DNA from: Amoebidium appalachense | Lineage: Eukaryota; Ichthyosporea | Assembly: GCA_963693365.1 (NCBI GenBank) | Contig: CAVNZM010000001.1 | Location: 11,346,001-11,410,000, forward strand | Length of the DNA: 64,000 nucleotides | Direction of reading: 5' to 3' | Part shown: piece after piece, positions 1-50,882 of the stretch | Numbering within the stretch: the stretch's first letter is position 1 | Layout: each line of letters begins with the position of its first letter | Notes under the pieces: generated by a model | Databases searched by the model: none | Told to the model about the DNA's origin: nothing | What the model saw: only the letters and a program-made list of their open reading frames with translations | Made by a program: the position numbers and the translations under genes

Positions 1-27354
<27,354 letters not shown>

Positions 27355-27560
27355 CTGAACCGACCCGAGTTACTATGATGAATAACCGACCGGACTTGAA
27401 ACCAAGACAAAGGCCGATTCGACCCGGATCGAACCAAAACAATTACAGCCGAAATAAGCCGGAACCAAATTCATAGCTGATCCGACCTGGAACAAAAACA
27501 TAGGCGATTCGACCCAAATTCAAATTTATAGCTTATTCGACCCGGAACCAAAACAAACCT
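27355..27560 (+). repeat. Degenerate 'cgattcgacccggaacc' repeats in the receptor 3' region
   Basis: About seven imperfect units based on 'cgacccg-aaccaaaac' follow the stop codon directly. They probably form the start of the 3' UTR. They contain stops in the receptor frame. Confidence 0.6.
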
Positions 27561-28829
27561 CATAGTCAATTGCAACGAGCTGAATTAGTACTACATTTCT
27601 AATGATAATTGCTGTAGCAATCTGATTGTTATAAATAATTATAATGGTTTGTGACACGTATGTATGTGAAAATATTACCTGGTATAATGTACTCTCGCAT
27701 TGTGTGATAACTCCTTGTTCCCTGCACGAATGCCGAATCTCTAAATGTCGTTGCAGTTGCCAAGTATGGCTCAGTGTTCCGTTGAATATTTTTATTTTTT
27801 TATCTGTCAACTATAAAAGGTAGTTGAGCATGTCATTGATTCAATGTATTGCTGTATACACTATTCAATGTGATTCTAGTATTAACAATAATAATGCTAG
27901 AAGTGCAACTAGTATTAATTTTACATTTGAGACAGATTGAGGTTTTTTTTAAAAGGAAAGTGTTCGTATATGTTCCGCCACTTTTTGCCAAATTTAGTCT
28001 TCTTTGTGTCCCCTGATGCTGCAATAAAAATGTGCTCATCGCGTTGTTTTGCCTATGAAGTTTACACTGCTTCACATACCTGCAGTTTTGCCAAAATTTT
28101 GGACCGACTATATATATGTGCAGTTGGTAGTCTCTATGTTGTGTATAAAGTAATTTCAGGGTCAATTGGGTCGAAGCCCTTTTTATTTTAATCAATTCTT
28201 TTTTTTTTTAAGTTACCGCACATAATATGCACAGCATACGCAAAAGGGATGTTAACAAAAAAAAAGAAAACAAGCATGTACAAAAAAGGCTAAATATTGC
28301 CGACGAAACAAAGCAATAATGATGTGTTAGCTATAGATCAGAGGCATACAAGTTATTTTTTTGTGTGTGTTTGCATTCGGATTGACGATATTCCTACTTT
28401 TTTATTATTATTGTTTTATTTATCTTGTTAGATTTTTATATTATTTTTATATGCACATGTGCATGCAAGTAGCACGAATTCATACACGCTTGCCCAATAT
28501 AAATAAGACCACGACGCCACATCATTCAGTAGGTGTAAAGAAAACTCAAATGGAAAAACTCGATGTACGTATCCATAAACACACACATGTACGGCATTTT
28601 TTTACAGGGTATATAACAACAGTATTCATCAGTGAAGTCCGATATGTCATATCAGTAATGAAAGGCAGAAGTTCAACCAACTGAAGTATCCTATTCATAA
28701 GCTCACACATGCATATTCTCAAAGTTAACAGACACAGCCATGTGCACACGTACAACTAACTGTCGGCGCATCGAACGCTGTACACATACATACATGCACA
28801 ACTTTAACGATAGCTTCAGTGTGTGTACA

Positions 28830-28868
<39 letters not shown>

Positions 28869-28871
28869 TGT

Positions 28872-28912
<41 letters not shown>

Positions 28913-29133
28913 TGTGTGTGCATGTAAACAGTCGTGCACGTGTCATTTCTTAATGACAACTACTAACAGATGGAGCAGAGACAGCCGAGCTATACATGCA
29001 TGCTATACCTCCATTTGGCCTCCAAGTAAAAGGAGAGGCCAGTGATGCTACCGAAAATGCACGGGTTGTTACTATAAATTGAAAGATAAAAAACAGAATT
29101 TTTAGCGACGGCCGTGATATCGATTACATCCTG
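27561..29133. other. Intergenic AT-rich region between convergent genes
   Basis: No gene is supported. An AATAAA at about 28022-28027 could be the polyadenylation signal of the receptor gene. A (GT)n run lies at 28838-28920. An open stretch at 27937-28191 has Cys spacing like a PAN segment (see findings) but no supporting splice context. Confidence 0.5.
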
Positions 29134-29931
29134 CTATAATTCAATGGGGCGAACCATAGGAACCGCTGAAATACCCAAGAGAATTTTGAGCTCCCTGGTT
29201 TTGGTTGCTGCCAAAACCTGCTCCACGTCCTTCAGACTCATAAAATTCCGGATTCCGCGCGCAGAAATACGGTTTAGATTCGCCGTCCCCACGCTCAAGA
29301 AAGAAACGGAAGGGGGTGTCCACACGCACTCCTTCCCACCAATCGCAGACCTGTATTCATCCTCGTGATCGCGAGCTCAAAACTGAAAAATACCGCGGCT
29401 TGACTGTGATATTGCTGTATCACACAGCCGTCATGACCCAGCTCCCCTACATATCGCACATATAACCCCATATGGTTGAAGTCATATTCGTTGTTAGCAC
29501 CAAACAGCCGCGCAAACAACACAAACTTCATTCCATTCACCTCAAACTCGTCCGATTGGTACTTAACGTTGTTAATCCAGAGATGTCCGTCTGCCGGTGC
29601 CGGTGGGAACCTAATCGGCACGCATTTGTTCCGACGGGGACGAAACCATTCTCGCGGTGGATCCATAGAACTAGGTATCACACATGCAAAGTCTTTGCGG
29701 TAGCTAGCCATAACTCGGCAAGCCATCAACAAAGCACGGTGGGGGGTTTACGCTGTTTACTCGAGGCAAAGAGAGACCAGTCTCAGGTATGGGGGGGTTT
29801 TGCTCGGAATATCCCCTCAGCGGTATATCATGATCACGTACATAGCTGTCGGGTGATGATTATATATCAGGGTTTACTTTCTCTACGAGACACCATAAAG
29901 ACTGAGAAAAATCAATTAGTTGGGGTTCCCC

Positions 29932-29968
<37 letters not shown>

Positions 29969-30636
29969 GGTCGCTAACAATCCCGGTTCTTTCCACATCA
30001 TTCAACTCCTTACCGGTCATCATTGAATACCGTATAGACATTTCTACCTCACAAAAATCGACCCTGTCGCTGCTGACCACTTGCGCGCCGTTTCGAATAT
30101 TTCAAATTCACTCATGTTGATTCGATCACACTCTAACAGCGCACATACGACACTAGCTGGCGCCTGGTGAAGCAGATATTCGTCTTGGAGAAGAGTTGTG
30201 GCTCCTTTCTTAATCCTCTCTATACAATAGTCACATACACTTGTCGACACAAAACAGCGGATCCAAGGTTTTCGTCAATCCGATTGTGTTTTCGTCGGAT
30301 AATTCTGTGCGTGCTCGTTTCGCGGGGATTCCCCTGGCGGAGGAAGTCTCGCATATCGTGTGCGCTTGTTACTACGCGCATGAAAAGAATATCGTTTCCC
30401 TCCAATGTTGGTTTCATGTTGAGGAATTTGAAAACTAGCTCTTTGTAATGATCTTCCATTGCAAACTGTGAATAATAAAGAAAACAGTGGGTCAGATGTG
30501 TGGCATATTATATGCATGTATCTGATCCTACTTGTGTTGTGTATCCTGGGCGATTCAAATAAAGGCAACTCTCATAAAACGTGTGTGTGTGTGTGTGTGT
30601 TTGGGGGGTAGGGGAGGAGGCACGCACGCACACACA

Positions 30637-30677
<41 letters not shown>

Positions 30678-30771
30678 GGAGGGAGGGAGGGAGGGAGGGA
30701 GGGAGGGAGGGAGGGAGGGAGGGAGGGAGGGAGGGAGAGAGGGAGAGAGAGTGGGAGAGGGGGGGGGGGAG

Positions 30772-30805
<34 letters not shown>

Positions 30806-30997
30806 GGGGGGGGGGGGAGGGGAGGGAGGGAGGGAGGCAGGGAGGGAGGGAGGGAGGGAGGGAGGGAGGGAAGGAGGGAGGGAGGGAGGGAGGGAGGGAG
30901 GGAGGGAGGGAGGGGGGGGGAGAGAGAGAGAGAGAGAGTTCATGCACTTGAGTGCTTATGCCTGTGCGCGGATCGAGACTTTTGGGTTGAATGGGCG

Positions 30998-31029
<32 letters not shown>

Positions 31030-31118
31030 GAGGGGGGGGGGGGTAGAGGGCAAGAAGGAGGCAGGGAGGATGTGTGTGGGTGGGATGGGGGGAGGGGGGA
31101 GGAGGGTGGGGGACGGGT

Positions 31119-31163
<45 letters not shown>

Positions 31164-31429
31164 TGAATGCGGAACACAGTACAAAGTACGCATGGGGGGG
31201 GGGGGGGGGGGGAGTGCATGGACGATGGTAGACATGGAAGCAAAGGCCCTGATAATCGGTTACTCTGGGGAAAAAAAAGAGCAAAACACAAGTGTGCAAA
31301 TGTGCAGACAGACGACTCAAGAGCAGGGCTCATAATCAGAAGACCCGACAAAGAAACGGGGTTAGACTACCTAAAACATCGAGTGTGGTTCTCAACCCTA
31401 AGGGGGGGGGGGGGGGGGGGGGGGGGGGG

Positions 31430-31548
31430 ATGTATGTGTTAGAGGGTTGGAAATATGGAGGAGACAACAAAGAGCAACAACAAAGTGTCACAAAAGTGGG
31501 AAACCCAAAATCAAGCAATTTAAGAGTGCAGGCAGAAGACACTTGAAC
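31430..31548 (-). repeat. Family B dispersed repeat, reverse copy
   Basis: Reverse complement of 15175-15297, with its poly(C) tail seen as poly(G) at about 31402-31429. Confidence 0.8.
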
Positions 31549-31773
31549 AGAGCCAAGGGGGTTCCAAAACGGGAGGGGGGGAAGGGGGGGGGGGGGGGGG
31601 GAAGGGGGGGGGGAGGGCGAGGGGGGCAGACAGGGGGAGGGGAGGAGGAGAGGGGGGGGGTTGATATATGCGTTGGAGGGTTGAAAGCGAGAAGGACACA
31701 TAAGAAGACCCCCCCCCCCCAAAAAAAAAGAAAGAAATCAAACGGGAAGGAGGGGGGGGGGGGGGGGGGGGGG

Positions 31774-32050
31774 TTGAATGCGGAACACGGTACGAAGTAC
31801 GCATACACGATGAGAAGCATGGTGCAGGACACATGCAAAGGCAAACATTCAAGTATGCAACATCAGCCATGCGCACAGTATGCGTTATAAGTAGAGCCCA
31901 TCCTCAGGGAGGGCCCAAGTCATCAATTGCGTCTGAGTTTCGACTCCTTAGCCCGCGTAATTACGACTCTCCAACTCAGACAGCAGCATCAACTGAACTT
32001 GGGAGGGTCAACCCGTCTTGATCAAAGACGAGCAGGGTTGCTTATGCAAG
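31774..32050 (-). repeat. Family A dispersed repeat, reverse copy
   Basis: The reverse complement matches the family from 'gcaaccctgctcgtctttgatcaagacgggttgacc' through the variant 'gaatgtttgcctttgcatgtg' to 'gcattcaa' and poly(C) (poly(G) on this strand at about 31752-31773). A short fragment of the same end lies at 31163-31190. Confidence 0.8.
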
Positions 32051-32172
32051 CAAGGTGAGCAAAACGGTGAAGATGTGTGTGCAAACTAAAGCAGTGCAGC
32101 GAAAAATGCGTATGTGCTTACAGATGCACGACACAGAGCAACCATGCCCGGTTGCATGGAAGCAAAGCGGTC

Positions 32173-32207
<35 letters not shown>

Positions 32208-34659
32208 GGCAGAAGACACTTTACCATAGCCCATTGGGGGTAAAGAGATGAGGGGGAGAGGAGGAGGGGGGCCCGGGGGACGGGGGACGGGGGGAAGGGG
32301 GGGGGGGGGGGGGGGGGGGGAGGAGAGAGATAGAGAGAGGGAGGGAGGGAGGGAGGGAGAGAGGGGGGGGAGGGAGGGAGGGAGGGGGGAGGGGGGGGGG
32401 GGGGGGGGGAGGGAGGGAGGGAGGGGGGGGGGGGGGGGAGAGGGAGAGGGGGGAGAGGAAGGGGGAGAGAGAGAAAGAATGAGAGAGAGAGTGTGTGTGT
32501 GTGTGAGGGGGGGTAGGGGGGGGGGGGGGGGGGGGGGGGAGGGGGCAGAAAAAGAGATATCAAGAGATTATCTATGTCTGTGTTTGTGTAAGGAAGCAGA
32601 ATGGGAGATAGGAAAAGGAAGAGTGAATAGAGGAAAGAAGAGTCAGCTTTTACGACGACCAGTAATTTACTACATTGTCTGTGCGAGAGAGAGGGGGGGA
32701 GAGAGAAAGTGAGAACGAAAAAAACAAAAGAGAAACATGAAGACGGCGTGGAAAGATCGAAAAACTCTGTGCTTGTAGGAGGAGTCCTATATCATATCGG
32801 CTAAATGGGAGGGAAGGCGCTGGAAAAGGGTACTAATTAAAGGAGAGTCATGTTGCCCAATATGGTAGTTCCCACCTTGTTAGCGGCGTTTATGAGTTCT
32901 ATGCAGTCCCTCAGGCCCACGTGGCACGGTATGCCGTAGACGCAGTTGAGCAGCAGCCCGAGAGTGTGCGCAGAAAGCTCCTCCAGCCCCACCCTGGCCT
33001 GCCCCGCCTCCACAAACCCCGTCCGTCCAAGCAGCCCCTCCCAGTAGTCGCTGGTCGTCGCCTGGAAAAAAAAAAGAAAAAAAGAAAAGGAAGAAAGAAA
33101 GAAAGAAAAAAAAAGAAAGAAAGGGGGACTTAGAAGGTGTACGTAGGCAGGTCGCAGTGTCGGAGTCCATGAAGATGTAAGCGTAGTGTTTTGTTTTTGG
33201 AAAGAACATTGGTTTTGACTATATACGGTGTAGTTTCCTTGTTGGGCAATAGGAATTGGCCATATAAAGTAATCCTGGAGAGATGCCGACACGGTCGTTT
33301 ATCTGAACCTCCGATGATGGGGGAGAGGGGGGCATTGTTCGGAAAAAGAGGCATCATATGACGGTCAGACCATTTATTTTGTTGTTGTTTGCTGACTTTA
33401 GCGTCACACACACACACACACACACAGTCTCTCATCTCCCCCTCTCCCCCCCCCTCCCCCCTCTCTCTCTGTCTGTGTGCGTGTGTGTGTGCGTGCACGT
33501 GAGCGCGTGTGTATGTGTGTGTGTGTGTGCGTGTGTGTGCGCGTGCGCCAGTGTGTGTACTTGCGCGCGCGCGGGTGTGTGTGTGTGTGCGTGCGTGTGC
33601 GCCAGCACGTCTGGATGTGTATCTGTGTGCTTTGCACGTGTGTTGCAGAGGGAAGACAAAAAAGAAGGCACCTGCCCGACTCTCCCCCCCCCCCCCCCCT
33701 CCACACACACACACATACGTCATCCCATCTCACCCTCACCCTCTCCGTCCTCCCTTCTTCCCCCCCCCCCCCCCCCCCCCCCCCCACCGCCCCTAACACT
33801 CCAATCTTTCTTATTTCCCCTGCACGTGTCAGTATCATTCAGCCGTGCTCCCTTCCTCATCATAACATTTTTCACATAAGGCAAGTGCACACATTAGTAA
33901 GCAAACACCGGAAAAATATAGACAACGCCACCTTCGCCTAGCGTTATGCAAGCTGAAGCACAAAAAGCATCCAGCCCCCCAATTAAAGCTACCCCACCCC
34001 CCACCCCCTCTCCCCCTCCCCCTTACCCCTCCCCCCTTCCCTGCTGCCCAATGCCCACTCAGACACAAGCACACACCCACCTCCCCAAACCTCCGCACGG
34101 ACACGCACACACCACAGAAACAAGGCTTTTTCTGTCTGGCCACCCACTCAAGTTTCCAACATCTGCACAAGTTCCCTCTTTTCATGCCCCCCAACATCCG
34201 CCTTCATGATGAGCACAGCCCTTATAATGCTAGAGGTGTGCGTGTACATGTTGACCCGACGATTGTGCAGCTAAGCATAAAACTAGAGCACACTTATATG
34301 GCACCTCTACAGCTTAACCACATCGACACAGAACACCTATCAAGCTTACACACAACACATCAAGCAAATCAAGTTTTAAATCACCATATGTTCTGGAACA
34401 CGCACCAGAAAGATACGGTGGACGTGGAATTCCCTCCTACCGAACCCGTGTTCCTCTTCAGCCGTCAGCACCAGGTCGCACAGCCGCCGCTCAGAAAAAG
34501 AAGCGCGAACCGCTGTTGCTGGCTTCGGATCCGTAGTTCATGGCAGCAGCAGTGGCGCTCCCAACGTTGATATCTCTGTAGCTGTTGTACATACACAAAA
34601 GCTGCAGAAGATCTAGAAATAATCATGGGTTCAAAAAACATTACTCCACTGCTTCTAAA

Positions 34660-34725
34660 CTGCCCCGAGCCTGCTGCAGCAGCAAGGCCTCCGGGATTAG
34701 GAGGCCTTGTGCAGCAGCCGGCCCG
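34660..34725. repeat. Inverted repeat AAGGCCTCC ... GGAGGCCTT
   Basis: A 9-bp perfect stem with a short loop, flanked on both sides by gcagcagc-type triplets. The same AAGGCCTCC core forms a longer hairpin at 56908-56943. Confidence 0.7.
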
Positions 34726-34930
34726 GGCGTTGTGGTGAGGCTCAGTCTACAATCAAACACTTCCTGTTTTGTTTCTTCAACCTATCCCGAGGCCAATATA
34801 ATCCAAACTCTGCAAGACATGACGTCATGTGGTTCAAGACTACAATGTAGATGTGAGTCTATGGCCAAAAAAAAAATCTTGGAAAAAAAAAGGTACCGTA
34901 ACACACACACACCTTTTTTTTTTCTTGCCG

Positions 34931-34962
<32 letters not shown>

Positions 34963-34972
34963 GGTTGTGGGG

Positions 34973-35021
<49 letters not shown>

Positions 35022-35430
35022 GAGACCTGGAAGTGCTCGTAACAACATTTATTATCGAAATACTCTCAGTGCTACGAGGCTGTTATGTGCACACCAACTG
35101 AATTAGATGTTCGAATTCACTTCACAGAATATTCAACTACCACCGACTTTTCGAACTCTCAAATGTACAGAAGCATTCCCAGGGTCCAACAGCTTCCAGT
35201 TTATAACCTCTGTCTGCAGTAGATTCACAGCTTAACCCTTGTGGCGCTAGCAACATTTCACGGCTCAGATGTTTGCAAAGATCATTCTTCACAGTAAAAA
35301 CAAAATCCCAGGTGATCCTCTGATCGTGCTGCACCACTTCATGAAGGCTCTCCTGTTGCCTTGTAAAGATATATGTACATAGACAAAGCGGTTACAGATT
35401 TGAAAGATAGTACATCAAGAAATTTTGGGT
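34726..35430. other. Intergenic region between pseudogene and BTB-BACK gene
   Basis: No gene. Contains a (GT)n-poly(G) tract at about 34931-35020. The tttatt at 35048-35053 reads AATAAA on the minus strand and is a plausible polyadenylation signal about 380 nt past the BTB-BACK stop codon. Confidence 0.5.
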
Positions 35431-37727
35431 CTAAGAACATCGGGAGGCAACAGCAGAAAGACGACAAGCAGACCATCCAACAAGCAAATCTAGCTCGTTT
35501 CTTCCTGAAGCTTCCACTAAACGCTGGGCCTCTGTCCACGGAAGAAATTTGTGAGTACCCCGTGCTGTTGAACAGTTGGTCTCGGTCATCACGCTGCCTG
35601 CACTAAACAGCAGGTGGGTTCCAGTGGTGTATGGTGGGCATGACGGATAGTTGGCCACCTCCACACTAGCCGCTGCTTGCGCATGGCACAGGATTGTTTG
35701 CTCCAACATGCCTGCCCCATCCACTGGACCCAGAAACTCAAAGTATACACCGAGATACTTCGTGCTGGCTCCATTCCGATCCTCAACGAAGGACTTAGAG
35801 ACCAAACGAAACCGTAGCTTATTAACATCTATTGCGTCTGAAAAGCAGAGGCTGTCGACAAGTCCGTTCGGATACCTCATTGCCAGCCGCTTGTTTCGTC
35901 GAGGCATAAACCATTGGGTTGGGATACTCAAACCAGCAGGCTTGTTCCCATAATCCGTGCGACAAGACGATAGCGAGCGATAGGCCAAAAGCAGAACTTT
36001 GTCACTAACCACACCGCTCAGCGAAACCTCGTGCAACTGGGCATCGGTCATAGCCGGGTATCTCACACACACGGCCACATTGTCGAAGTCGTGGCCCGTA
36101 GTCTCAGCCCATTTCTTTCCTGCTCTGAAAATGTCGATTTCTTCCATGTCCAAACGGTCGTAGCTCATCAATAGCTCCATTACTCTTGGAGGAGCCTGCT
36201 TCAGTAGGTCATCCTTGCGCATAATGTCACCAGCCCCCTCCTTGAGCTTATGGGTGCAGTAGTCAACTACTTGCTTGTCGGCGCACAACAAGGGCTCGAC
36301 CGTGTGCGTTTCACTTTCTTCGTCAGCTAAACGTTTTCGTTTGGCCGGAGGGTATGCTGGCTCGTTTGTTGTGTCGTTTGCAGCCAATACCACACTCATG
36401 AAGAGAGCCTCGTTTCCAGCAAGTGGCGGTTTGATGTCCAAAAACTTGGCCACCAACCTCTGCTGCAGGCCATCCATGACATACTGCAAGGAAAGAGCAG
36501 ATATGGGTGACGTGAGCAGATGTGTGTGTGTGATGCCCTGGTTTGGGGGGGGGGGGGGGGGGGGAACTTCATCGGATAAGAGCCCGTCAGCCCGTCCCTT
36601 ACCTTTTTCCTCTTTACTCAGGAAAACCCGCCTCTCGCTCTCCCCCTCAGAAAACACAAACACGTGTGTGTGCTAACAAACACACACACCCTGGGCTAAA
36701 AACACAGCCCCAGTATGTCAAACTCTCTCTTCTCGTTCACTACCCCTCCTCCTCCCCCCCCCCCCCCCCCCCCCCCCCCCGTCCTCCCCAACAGACACCC
36801 TGCCTCCCTCACTCACTTTGGCTGCTTTTTTCGCATCACATACATTCCTCTTCCCTGCTTTTTTTCGCATGATATTCCCTCGCCCCCATCCCCGCGTGTC
36901 TCCTTTCCGGCATACAACAGAGAAACCAAAGCTACTTTTTATAGGTAAAGAATGCACATCCTTGCCTAAAACGCCACCACAAGCTCTTCCAGGAAAAAGA
37001 AACAACCAAAGAGGATTATGTAGTTGTCAGATGTCATGTCAGAAGTCATATGTCAACTTACACACACCTTGTCGGCGGCGTTTATGAGGTCTATGCAGTC
37101 CCTCGGGCCGACGTGGCACGGTATGCCGTAGACGCAGTTGAGCAGCAGCCCGAGCGTGTGCGCAGAAAGCTCCTCCAGGCCCACCCTGGCCTGCCCCGCC
37201 TCCACAAACCCCTCCCGTCCAAGGAGACCCTCCCAGTAGTCGCTGGTTGTCGCCTGGGGCAGAACCAGGGGGTTAACTCAAAACCAGAAATCGGTACCAA
37301 AAAAAAATGCACATGCTGGAGCAACCCAAGCCAAAAGCTACGTTGCCCTTGCTCTACTTGTGCGCCAGAACGACATAAGGATGTTATTCTGGGCCTAGTT
37401 TAAACCTGTCAAAAATTGAGGCACTCACGAAGGGTCTTTCAGAAGAACTTGAGACAACAAAAAAAAAGAGGAAACAGCTACCTAATCCGACCAAACAAAC
37501 CAGAGCTAATCCATCAATAAACCTCAAGATGAAGGCAGTTCTTGAACACACACCAGAAAGCAGCGGTGGACGTGGAACTCCTTCCGGCCCGACCCATCTT
37601 CCTCCGCAGCCGTCAGCACCAGGTCACACAGTCGCCGCTCAGAATAAAGACGTGCGAACCGTTCCTGTTGACCGTCCAAGCTGGTCACAAAAAGAGAGGG
37701 TGGTGTCGGATTTCCTTGCTCTGCCAT
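35431..37727 (-). CDS. BTB-BACK domain protein, 470 residues, three exons
   Basis: Exons on the minus strand: 37727-37554, 37253-37068, 36483-35431, all phase 0. Exon 1 begins MAEQGNPTPPSLFVTSLDG and holds the BTB signature RRLCDLVLTA and the KEFHVHRCFL strand. Exon 2 (TTSDYWEGLLGREGF to DCIDLINAADK) completes the BTB fold. Exon 3 carries a BACK-like helical region (VVDYCTHKLKEGAGDIM, LLKQAPPRVMELL, FRAGKKWAETTG) and an unrecognised C-terminal domain of about 190 residues starting near WFMPRRNKRLAMRYPN. No Kelch repeats are seen. Known: BTB-BACK proteins commonly serve as substrate adaptors of Cullin-3 ubiquitin ligases; here that role is inferred. Splice sites are canonical (CTG|gtgtgt, ccccag|GCG, AAG|gtgtgt, ttgcag|TAT). 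It lies beside a decayed tandem paralogue. Confidence 0.85.
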
Positions 37728-39185
37728 TTTTTTACTAAACGAGGTGTGTGCTTGTTTGTGTATTTTTGAGGGATGCGTAGGTTTTTTGCAGTTTCCCTTT
37801 TTTAATGCTAAATCAGATTGAGTAAGGAAGAAAGCTAAAACCTAAATCTGCACGTGTACAGGTGTGCGAGAACCCCCTTCAGCTATGTGGTTGTTTTTGT
37901 GTAATTAAGATGTCCTACTCGATGGTGACAAACGGAAGTGTTCTTGTCAAAAAAGTTGGCACTGCAGCATGAGTGCTTGAGAAGTCTACTACCGTAATCC
38001 TAAGCTTACATATTTACTCGTTTTATATGCCGAAGGTGACCAAATCAAAAATGGATGACGTATCATATGAGGACTATAAATTGCGAGTGCGATCCGATAG
38101 CAGAGGCTCAATCGGAAATGGGTTTGCGCAAACGAAACGCAAAGAGCTGGCCAATCAGAAGAGAATGTTAGTGCTCAGTTTCGTCAACAGCCGCGACTGT
38201 AGAGTTTCACCGAGCTATAACAACCCTGCCCCTGTAAACGCAGATGTTTTCTGAATAATCAATATTCAACAAAGAATTTATATACATTATAATGAATATT
38301 TTTGTGCTGAACGCGGTGAAGAAACTTTGAAAGTGTGGGCGGGCGGCGGTGGCGGCGGCCCGCGAAGCGCGCGCGATGATTGGCCCAGCTGCGGCGACAG
38401 CTTCCCCCAGATCTTTAGAGCCAAGGGATCTAAACAACTTTCAGGCTCGCTGAATGAACAGTAGCTTATGGTACTCATATCAAGACCAAAGACAAAGCAC
38501 CAAAAAAGCTAATTTTGCGACTATATAAATTCCACTCAGATTCAAAAAAGTAATTTTTGTATTTAAACGGCCTTGTTAGCGTGATAGTTATGAGTACTTT
38601 AAAGCTCACTTTTTTCAAGTCGATATACCCTGTTTTAAACCCCCTAAAATAACTAGAAGTTAGGTTCACGGAGGCATCGCTTTTGCCGGTGCTCTGCGCC
38701 TTTTTGGCCCCCTGAACTATTTATTACCTGAACTCTTCGTTCTTTTGCGAACAGAAAACCCTTCATTGGAGAAGGTAAATATTTTTAGTGTTCTTACTAC
38801 TATTCTCTTGCTTGTACACATTAGTAGTTGTGGGCACGTGTTTTATACATCTGCTTGTGAGGTATGTCGGGATCTGTACTGTGAAAACTCCGAGCGTTTG
38901 GTTGGGATGCCGATGCACTTCATGTTTTTGAGTCCCTCCTTGTTTGTCTACCTGCTCAGACTGATACCACACAATTGTAGTACCACCAGGCACCCACTTA
39001 TTTATGTATGTAAGGCATAAGGGAATTAGTAGTCTTCACATCTTCTTTTCGCTCACCATGCGTTCTTGTTTTGGTGTGCGCATGCCTTTCAATGAGCAGA
39101 TGTTCTACTTGCATGGTGTCTACTGACACAGTTCTTTACTCACACAATTCTTTCATTCAGAAGGGGCGCTGACACAGAGCCACCA
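37728..39185. promoter_or_regulatory. Shared upstream region of divergent BTB-BACK and PFKFB genes
   Basis: 1.46 kb between two divergent start codons. A GC-rich patch at about 38336-38405 contains GGGCGG and an inverted CCAAT box (attgg, 38379-38383), which suits a promoter. A splice-acceptor-like cattcag ends at 39161, just before the PFKFB start, so a 5' UTR intron is possible. Which gene the GC-rich patch serves is not decided by the sequence. Confidence 0.4.
38027..38254 (+). CDS. Small open reading frame, 75 codons, unrecognised
   Basis: Starts MPKVTKSKMDDVSYEDYKL and continues with a charged, Ser/Arg/Lys-rich sequence to a TGA stop. Composition looks more protein-like than most frames in the window and it sits in the upstream region of the PFKFB gene. 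There is no family match, no clear donor site and no neighbour in frame. It could be an upstream exon, a short gene or chance. Confidence 0.2.
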   Translation: MPKVTKSKMDDVSYEDYKLRVRSDSRGSIGNGFAQTKRKELANQKRMLVLSFVNSRDCRVSPSYNNPAPVNADVF

Positions 39186-50507
<11,322 letters not shown>

Positions 50508-50660
50508 TACTCGTTGCCTTTTTAGGCAGTTTTTAACAACTATTGCCTTTTTGGGCAAAAGTTTGCTCTCGGTGTTTAGGCCTTAAATGTGTTTGTCGTT
50601 TTTAATAACTATTGCCTTTTTTGGTAAGAGTTTATCTCTCGGTGGTTATGTCTTCAGTTA
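50508..50660 (+). repeat. Repeated short hairpin units in the PFKFB 3' region
   Basis: 'ttgcctttttaggca', 'ttgcctttttgggcaa' and 'ttgccttttttgg' recur within two imperfect tandem units of roughly 65 bp ('tttttaa-aactattgcctttttggg...tctcggtg'). They probably lie in the 3' UTR. Confidence 0.6.
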
Positions 50661-50840
50661 CTGTTTCGTTTTGCTTTTCTGTTTTGTGACGATGGAACAG
50701 AACTCGTAGAGCACCTCTTATCAGATTCCTTTTTTCATACTGTTTATCCCGAGAAATGATTTCTCTTTCTGTAAGCTTATGTTTCTGGATGTTGGCGCTC
50801 AGAGAGAGCTAACATGGGTTAGTTGGTTGAGTGTGTTTTT

Positions 50841-50882
<42 letters not shown>

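Larger units (their letters stand above)
30585..32545 (-). repeat. G-rich/purine block inside pseudogene intron 2
   Basis: (GGGA)n and (GA)n tracts at 30655-30938, poly(G) runs near 31000, 31133, 31193, 31402, 31570, 31750 and 32175, and GGGA/GA at 32250-32480. Reverse-oriented copies of families A and B are embedded. Long Pro/Ser/Leu frames here are artefacts. Confidence 0.85.
29134..34545 (-). pseudogene. Degraded BTB-BACK paralogue, three exons
   Basis: Homologous exon by exon to the intact gene at 35431-37727. Exon 1 (about 34545-34406) encodes ERRLCDLVLTAEEEHG and then REFHVHRIFL. The upstream part of the BTB start is in a different frame, as if one T were lost from a T run. Exon 2 (33061-32876) is intact, 186 nt, the same length as its counterpart. 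Exon 3 (30465-29134) starts FAMEDHYKELVFKFL and preserves BACK-like YCIERIKKGATTLLQDEYLL, REWFRPRRNKCVPIRF and a C-terminal LKDVEQVLAATKTRELKILL. The frame shifts near 30240, 30085 and 29340, and a poly(T) run at 29933-29966 (poly(A) on the sense strand) interrupts it. Intron 2 is swollen by a G-rich repeat block. Inferred to be non-functional. Confidence 0.8.

Noticed and set aside
35434-36663. Single long minus frame extending upstream of BTB-BACK exon 3 (MFVFSEGESERRVF...)
   Set aside because: The upstream part crosses a poly(G) tract and lacks homology. The acceptor ttgcag at 36484-36489 and the paralogue's exon 3 both place the exon start at 36483.
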